9,346 bases of DNA from assembly GCA_964466745.1 (NCBI GenBank), contig CAYXOX010000121.1, positions 1 to 9,346 of the forward strand. The letters run 5' to 3'. Each line of letters starts with the position of its first letter. Position 1 is the first letter of the stretch. The notes beneath the pieces were generated by a model, which was not told where the DNA came from, did not search any database, and was given only the letters and a program-made list of their open reading frames with translations. Both the position numbers and the translations under genes were made by a program. The stretch comes from CAYXOX01 sp964466745 (GTDB lineage Bacteria > Pseudomonadota > Alphaproteobacteria > Rhodobacterales > Rhodobacteraceae). Positions 5,220 to 9,346 of this stretch are shown in pieces.

Positions 5220-6794
5220 TTGGCCCGACGCAAGACCCCTGGCAAGACCACCGAAGCTTCCGGCGATACCGGGAAGACCGCAGCCGGTCCCGACAGTGCA
5301 CACGGCAGCGGCGACCTCTCCGATCCCACGGTCCCGGAAGGAAAAACCGCGCCCGAAGCTGGCCACACAGAGACCTCCGGAACCGCCGCGCCGGGCGAGC
5401 GGGCCGGGCCCGGGCCCGCCGGCGATGCCGGCGCTGAAGCGGATGCCGCGGGCAAGGCGGGTGAGCGCGAGTCGGTCGGGGAAGCTCACGGCGGAGACGC
5501 CTCCCTCGAAGCCGAAACGGAGGCACAGGCAGGCGTGATCCCGCCGAGTGCCGCCGCCAACGTGGAAGGCGTGGCGGTCGCAGCCGCGCCCGAGCCCGAG
5601 GCCGGATTCGAAACGGGCGATTCTCCGTCTGCAGGGGTGGAGGCCGGCGAAAGGCCCGCCGAGCCCCGGCGCGGGGACGATGACGCTCCCGAGGCACCGG
5701 CGATGACGGCGCCCCCCGCGCCCGAAACCGTGGTTGTTCAGCGCAAGGGTGGCACCGGGGCGCTGGTGCTCGGCGGCGCGCTTGCCGCGCTCATCGGGTT
5801 CGGCGTGGCGCGCTACGTGCTGCCCGAGGATTTCCCGGTGCCGAGGCCGGGCAACGCGGCCGAGGCCGAGGCGCTGGCCGCACTCGAGGCAACCGTGCAG
5901 CAGCAGGCCGCCCGCATCGACGCGCTGGAAGGCGCGCTGGATGCCGCCGGGCCCGCCGCGTCGCCCGCCGATCTGGAGGCGCTCGGCGCCCGCGTGGAGA
6001 GCCTCGAGGCCGAGGATCCCGCCGCTTCCGCCGAACTGGCGGAGCTCGCCGGGCGGCTGGACGAGCTGGCCGCGCGCCTCGAAACCGTAGAGCGCGCGCC
6101 GATGGAGCAGGCACTCGACCCCGCCGTGGTGGACGCCTACGAGCGGGAGATGGCGGCGCTCCGGGCCGACATGGACGCGCAACGCGCCGAGATCGAGCAG
6201 ATCGCGAGCACGGCGCGCGCCGAGATCGAGGCCGCCCGAAGCGAAGCCGCCGCGATCGAGGCCGCCGCCGAGGAAACCGCCCGCGCCGCCGTGGCACAGG
6301 CCGCGCTCACCCGCATCCGTACCGCGCTCGACAGCGGCAGCGCCTACGCGGGCGCCCTGGCCGACCTCGCCGACGCCTCCGGGCTGGCGCCGCCCGAGGC
6401 CCTGGCGGCATCGGCCGAAAGCGGTGTGCAGCCCCTCGCAGCTCTGCAGGACAGCTTTCCCGAAGCTGCGCGGGCCGCTCTCGCGGCGGCGCGCGAAGGC
6501 GGGCTCGATGCCGGGGGAGATGGCGCGGGCCGCTTCGTGGCCTTCCTGCGGGCGCAGACCGGCGCGCGCTCGGTCGCTCCCCGCGAGGGCGACGACCCCG
6601 ATGCCATTCTTTCGCGCGCCGAGGCGGCGCTGCGCGCCGGCGACCTCGGCACGGCGCTGGAGGAAACCGCCGCGCTGCCCGAACCAGCGCGCGATGCGCT
6701 CGGCGGATGGCGCGCGGCCGCCCAGGCCCGCGCCGATGCCCTCGCCGCCGCCGATGCGCTGGAGGCCGCGCTCGCGGCCCCGGCCGAGAACTGA
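5220..6794 (+). CDS. mitofilin/Mic60-family inner membrane protein (COG4223-like)
   Basis: A 524-residue protein with the architecture of alphaproteobacterial mitofilin (Mic60). It has a long low-complexity, acidic and Ala/Gly/Pro-rich N-terminus (1-175), one transmembrane helix at about 178-200 (G-T-G-A-L-V-L-G-G-A-L, ending in A-R-Y-V-L-P), a periplasmic Ala/Glu-rich coiled coil (about 213-365) and a C-terminal mitofilin-like region (about 366-515). The last contains L-D-S-G-S-A-Y-A, S-G-V-Q-P-L-A-A-L and D-S-F-P-E-A-A-R. Mitochondrial Mic60 shapes crista junctions. Bacterial homologues have been linked to intracytoplasmic membranes and are typically encoded between or beside hemD and hemY, as here. 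The start is TTG with AAAGGA 7 nt upstream. Composition bias makes homology scores weak, so the call rests on architecture plus neighbours. HemY follows 14 nt after the stop. Confidence 0.82.
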   Translation: MARRKTPGKTTEASGDTGKTAAGPDSAHGSGDLSDPTVPEGKTAPEAGHTETSGTAAPGERAGPGPAGDAGAEADAAGKAGERESVGEAHGGDASLEAETEAQAGVIPPSAAANVEGVAVAAAPEPEAGFETGDSPSAGVEAGERPAEPRRGDDDAPEAPAMTAPPAPETVVVQRKGGTGALVLGGALAALIGFGVARYVLPEDFPVPRPGNAAEAEALAALEATVQQQAARIDALEGALDAAGPAASPADLEALGARVESLEAEDPAASAELAELAGRLDELAARLETVERAPMEQALDPAVVDAYEREMAALRADMDAQRAEIEQIASTARAEIEAARSEAAAIEAAAEETARAAVAQAALTRIRTALDSGSAYAGALADLADASGLAPPEALAASAESGVQPLAALQDSFPEAARAALAAAREGGLDAGGDGAGRFVAFLRAQTGARSVAPREGDDPDAILSRAEAALRAGDLGTALEETAALPEPARDALGGWRAAAQARADALAAADALEAALAAPAEN

Positions 6795-6808
6795 GGGGAA
6801 AGCCGCCG

Positions 6809-8419
6809 ATGCTCTGGTCGCTCATCAAGATCCTCGTCTTCGTCACCCTGGTGTCCGCGCTCGCCTACGGCGCGGGAATGCTCATGGAGACGGACGGCGG
6901 CGTGCTCGTCACCGTCGCGGGGACGGAGTTCAGCCTCGGCCCGCTGCAGGCGGTCATCGCGCTGGTGCTGCTGCTTCTGCTGCTTTGGCTCGTCATCAAG
7001 CTCGCCGGGCTGCTCGTGGCCTTCCTGCGCTTCGTGAACGGCGATGAGACCGCGCTTTCGCGCTACTTCGACCGCAACCGCGAGCGCCGGGGCTTCCGGG
7101 CGCTCTCGGAGGGGATGCTCGCGCTCGCCTCGGGCGAGGGCCGCCTCGCGATGTCCAAGGCGGCGAAGGCCGAGAAATACCTGCGCCGGCCCGAACTCAC
7201 GAACCTCATCACCGCGCAGGCCGCCGAGATGGTGGGCGACAGGACGAAGGCCGAGGAGGTCTACAAGCGCCTGCTGACCGACGATCGCACGCGTTTCGTG
7301 GGGGTGCGGGGGCTGCTGAAGCAGAAGCTCGACGGTGGCGATACCGCGACGGCGCTGAAGCTCGCCGAGAAGGCCTTCGCCCTCAAGCCGCGCCACGAGG
7401 AAACGCAGGATGTCCTCCTGCGGCTGCAGGCCGAGAGCGGAGACTGGAAGGGCGCGCGCAAGACGCTGGGTGCCAAGCTCAAGCACGGCGCGCTCCCGCG
7501 CGACGTCCACCGCCGGCGCGACGCGGTGCTCGCGCTCTCCGAAGCGCGCGAGGTGTTCGACGATGACGCCTCGATCGAGGCGCGCGAGAAGGCCATCGAG
7601 GCCAATCGCCTTTCGCCCGATCTCATCCCGGCGGCCGCCCTCGGGGCGCGCGGCTACATCGCCCGGGGCAAGCCGCGCTACGCCGCGCGCATTCTCAAGA
7701 AGGCCTGGGAGGCCCGGCCGCACCCCGATCTCGCAGCCGCCTTCGCCGAGATCGAACCCCAGGAGAAGCCGGCCGAACGGGTGAAGCGCTTCGCCACGCT
7801 GATCCGGCTGAACCCGGATCACCCGGAGTCGCGGATGCTGATGGCCGAGCTGCAGATCGCCGCCGAGGATTTCCCGGCCGCGCGCAAGGCGCTGGGCGAT
7901 CTCGCCGAGAAGGATCCCACGGCACGCTCGCTTACCATCATGGCGGCAATCGAGCGCGGCACGGGCGCCGACGAGGCGGTGGTGCGCGGCTGGCTCACCC
8001 GCGCGCTCACGGCGAGCCGGGGCGAGCAGTGGATCTGCGACAACTGCCACAACATCCAGAGCGCCTGGGCGCCGGTCTGCGACAACTGCCACGGATTCGA
8101 CACGCTCAGCTGGCGCCGCCCCGCGCATGCCGAAATCGCGATGCCCGCGGGCTCGGAAATGCTGCCCCTGATCGTGGGCGAAACCGCCGGGCGCACCCCG
8201 GCGCCGGTGCCCAACGCGATGCCCGAACCCGCGTCCTCTCCGGAAGATGCCCATGCGCCCGCGCCCGGGGCACCCGGCGCCGCAAGCGGGGCAGACGCCC
8301 CCGGCGCTCCTGCGGATGTGGAAACGCCGGCACGTTCCGACACCCGGGGCGGGCCGCACGGCGAGGCAACGGACGCCGAGGTGATCGAGGCAAAGGCGGA
8401 AAACGGAAAAGGAAGTTAG
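6809..8419 (+). CDS. hemY: HemY-like TPR membrane protein with C-terminal zinc-ribbon-like module
   Basis: A 536-residue inner-membrane protein. The N-terminal HemY_N domain contains two hydrophobic helices (about 4-23 and 46-71), then F-L-R-F-V-N-G-D-E and a run of helical repeats to about residue 400 that look like TPRs (for example A-L-K-L-A-E-K-A-F-A-L-K-P). Despite the name, this HemY is not protoporphyrinogen oxidase; its role in tetrapyrrole synthesis is unproven and may be scaffolding. Near the C-terminus W408 leads into two CxxC pairs, Cys410/413 and Cys424/427, ending in F-D-T-L-S-W: a zinc-ribbon or rubredoxin-like knuckle absent from E. coli HemY. A Pro/Ala/Gly/Glu-rich tail of roughly 95 residues follows. 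The ATG at 6809 is preceded by GAGGGGAAAG and sits 14 nt after the Mic60-like stop, so the two are probably one transcription unit. The stop is TAG at 8417-8419. Confidence 0.9.
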   Translation: MLWSLIKILVFVTLVSALAYGAGMLMETDGGVLVTVAGTEFSLGPLQAVIALVLLLLLLWLVIKLAGLLVAFLRFVNGDETALSRYFDRNRERRGFRALSEGMLALASGEGRLAMSKAAKAEKYLRRPELTNLITAQAAEMVGDRTKAEEVYKRLLTDDRTRFVGVRGLLKQKLDGGDTATALKLAEKAFALKPRHEETQDVLLRLQAESGDWKGARKTLGAKLKHGALPRDVHRRRDAVLALSEAREVFDDDASIEAREKAIEANRLSPDLIPAAALGARGYIARGKPRYAARILKKAWEARPHPDLAAAFAEIEPQEKPAERVKRFATLIRLNPDHPESRMLMAELQIAAEDFPAARKALGDLAEKDPTARSLTIMAAIERGTGADEAVVRGWLTRALTASRGEQWICDNCHNIQSAWAPVCDNCHGFDTLSWRRPAHAEIAMPAGSEMLPLIVGETAGRTPAPVPNAMPEPASSPEDAHAPAPGAPGAASGADAPGAPADVETPARSDTRGGPHGEATDAEVIEAKAENGKGS

Positions 8420-8420
8420 C

Positions 8421-8449
8421 CCTTTTCCCGACGGGAGGCCGGTGCTAAG
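8421..8449 (+). promoter_or_regulatory. weak candidate promoter for tRNA-Thr
   Basis: A GCTAAG -10-like hexamer (8444-8449) lies 13 nt before the tRNA, with only CCTTTT at the -35 position (8421-8426, 17-nt spacing). GGAGGC (8434-8439) and GCCTCC (8454-8459) could pair around the -10. The 43-nt hemY-tRNA gap leaves little other room. Cotranscription with hemY is the alternative. Confidence 0.25.
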
Positions 8450-8462
8450 AGCCGCCTCCGTG

Positions 8463-8538
8463 GCCGGTGTAGCTCAGCTGGTAGAGCACGTCATTCGTAA
8501 TGATGGGGTCGGGGGTTCGAGTCCCTTCACCGGCACCA
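8463..8538 (+). tRNA. tRNA-Thr (anticodon CGT), CCA encoded
   Basis: This is a complete 76-nt cloverleaf. The acceptor GCCGGTG/CACCGGC forms 7 perfect pairs. The D arm is GCTC-AGCTGGTA-GAGC. The anticodon stem is CGTCA/TGATG (one G-T pair) with loop TTCGTAA, giving anticodon CGT, which reads ACG. The variable loop is GGGTC. The T arm is GGGGG-TTCGAGT-CCCTT with two G-T pairs at its outer end. The discriminator is A73, followed by encoded CCA (8536-8538). G1-C72 and C2-G71 agree with known threonine identity elements. U36-A37 is the context modified to t6A by TsaD. Confidence 0.97.
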
Positions 8539-8799
8539 CGAACCCCCTACGGGATCCGGTTTCCGCGCCGCTTCGAGCGCCGAACGATGTGGCGTGCCTT
8601 GAGGTGCTCGTGCACCGCCATGCGAGCTGCGCCCCGGTTCGGCACACCCACGTGCGAGGTGCGGGCCGCGACATGGCACCGGCGGGCGCAGTCATCCCGG
8701 AGGGCCGGCACGGTTGAGGCGAACCGCGCCGCCCCAATCCAGGCATCTGCCCCGGAATTCGACGCTGTGCGCGCAGGCCCTCCGGGCCGTGCCGCAGGC
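8539..8799. other. 261-nt stretch with no supported gene
   Basis: Between the tRNA 3' end and the stop of the next minus-strand gene I see no family-like protein in any frame. The open frames here are the antisense of the tRNA or short Arg-rich readings. No copy of the tRNA 3' end, inverted repeat pair or insertion-sequence end is visible. A hairpin overlaps its right edge (8778-8813). Confidence 0.5.
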
Positions 8800-8813
8800 T
8801 CAGGCCGGGAGGG
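8778..8813. terminator. hairpin at the end of the glycosyltransferase-like gene
   Basis: CCCTCCGGGCC (8778-8788) pairs with GGCCGGGAGGG (8803-8813) with one mismatch and a 14-nt loop that contains the minus-strand stop codon. No T-run follows on the minus strand; on the plus strand TTCTT follows. It is a possible weak terminator for either side. Confidence 0.35.
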
Positions 8814-9345
8814 TTCTTGCAACGCCTGTGCGAGTCGCGCCGTCTTCGCGGCGCAGCTCGAAGTGGCGCGCGACTTCAACCTCGAGTTCCGGGTTTCTGC
8901 CGGTCCATTCCCACGCGCCCTCTGCGCCCAGCGCGATATCCCGCGTCGGATCGAAGTCGAGCCGCCGAAGCACGTCGAAGCGTTCGAGGTACCGGCGATC
9001 CCGGTAGCTGCCGTGCCAGAGGTGAAACACCGCCCCGTCCACCCAGCCCACCTGGCCCTGTACAAGCGCGTGGAAACGCTCGCCCCAGGCCCGGAAATGG
9101 GGCACCTGGCGGGGGCTGTTGATTCCGTGGGGGGAATCCTCGATCCGGTTCACGCTGGCGAAGGCGAGATTGCCGTCGCCGCCCCCGATCACGCAGGCGT
9201 CGTAGAACCGCGCCTCGCGCATCATCGCCAGCGGAGCGGCGAAGGCGAAGCCGACCGCCGGCGTCGTGCGCATGCGCCCGCGCTCGCGGGCCTCTTCCAG
9301 AACGTGCCGCGGCATGTAGGCATGGCTGTCAGGATCGAACCCCTC
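8800..9345 (-). CDS. glycosyltransferase-like protein, C-terminal part only
   Basis: The last 181 residues of a protein whose N-terminus lies beyond the right edge. The frame is open to the window end, so the ATG at 9315 is probably internal. Recognisable features of the visible part are F-Y-D-A-C-V-I-G-G-G-D (about 47-57), V-G-W-V-D-G-A-V-F-H-L-W-H-G (about 99-112), R-R-Y-L-E-R, L-D-F-D-P-T-R-D-I, W-E-W, and a final H-F-E-L-R-R-E-D-G. I recall this combination from C-terminal halves of predicted GT-A-type glycosyltransferases found near polysaccharide and phage genes. The sugar donor, acceptor and even the activity are unknown, and the catalytic N-terminal half is not visible. It is convergent with the tRNA, 261 nt away. 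The stop is TGA at 8802-8800. The segment looks slightly less GC-extreme than hemY by eye. Confidence 0.6.
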   Translation of the reverse strand, partial: EGFDPDSHAYMPRHVLEEARERGRMRTTPAVGFAFAAPLAMMREARFYDACVIGGGDGNLAFASVNRIEDSPHGINSPRQVPHFRAWGERFHALVQGQVGWVDGAVFHLWHGSYRDRRYLERFDVLRRLDFDPTRDIALGAEGAWEWTGRNPELEVEVARHFELRREDGATRTGVARTLPA

Positions 9346-9346
9346 G

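Noticed and set aside
8474..8560. Short minus-strand frame containing V-P-V-K-G-L-E-P-P-T-P-S over the tRNA
   Set aside because: This peptide is the familiar antisense translation of a tRNA T arm, not a gene.
8547..8760. Arg-rich minus-strand reading next to the tRNA, considered as a recombinase or integrase remnant
   Set aside because: No catalytic or DNA-binding motif could be matched, and no direct repeat of the tRNA end is visible in the window.
1..9346. CRISPR array, insertion sequence, toxin-antitoxin pair, phage module or other new defence system
   Set aside because: No spaced direct repeats, terminal inverted repeats, transposase or defence-type domains are visible; the content is mostly conserved housekeeping genes.

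Overview
This is a very GC-rich window with ordinary chromosomal gene content. The protein sequences and gene order fit an alphaproteobacterium, most likely Rhodobacterales (Roseobacter/Rhodobacter type). The signs are the tsaD-gpsA-YciI-EVE cluster facing a divergent hemD, a mitofilin/Mic60-like gene and a HemY gene, plus small families common in that order (DUF2853, DUF1761). I did not run a taxonomic comparison.

Layout. (1) Positions 1-316 hold the 3' end of ahcY (adenosylhomocysteinase), followed by a strong intrinsic terminator (347-388). (2) A DUF2853 gene (473-814, +) is followed by a G-run tract and two hairpins in the gap before the convergent DUF1761 membrane protein gene (1090-1473, -). 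(3) A tightly packed minus-strand cluster runs tsaD -> gpsA -> YciI -> EVE (4328 down to 1576), with junctions of 4-nt overlap, 4-nt gap and 1-nt overlap. DUF1761 lies 102 nt further downstream and may be separate. (4) Divergent from tsaD, the plus strand carries hemD (uroporphyrinogen-III synthase), a mitofilin/Mic60-family gene with a TTG start, and a HemY-type TPR membrane protein that ends in a four-cysteine zinc-ribbon-like module and a low-complexity tail. (5) A tRNA-Thr(CGT) with encoded CCA follows hemY. (6) After a 261-bp stretch with no convincing gene, the window ends inside the 3' part of a minus-strand gene that resembles the C-terminal half of a glycosyltransferase-like protein.

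How the parts fit. TsaD makes t6A37 on ANN-decoding tRNAs, and the tRNA-Thr here has the U36-A37 context that the modification needs. GpsA supplies sn-glycerol-3-phosphate for phospholipids. HemD closes the tetrapyrrole ring. The Mic60-like and HemY proteins are inner-membrane proteins, and their position beside hemD is a known alphaproteobacterial arrangement linking membrane shaping with tetrapyrrole genes. Most of the window is core metabolism. I see no CRISPR array, insertion sequence, phage gene or defence island. The less-explained items are the HemY zinc-ribbon module, the G-quadruplex-type motif after DUF2853, a Cys in place of a dinucleotide-fold Gly in GpsA, and the tRNA-flanking segment.
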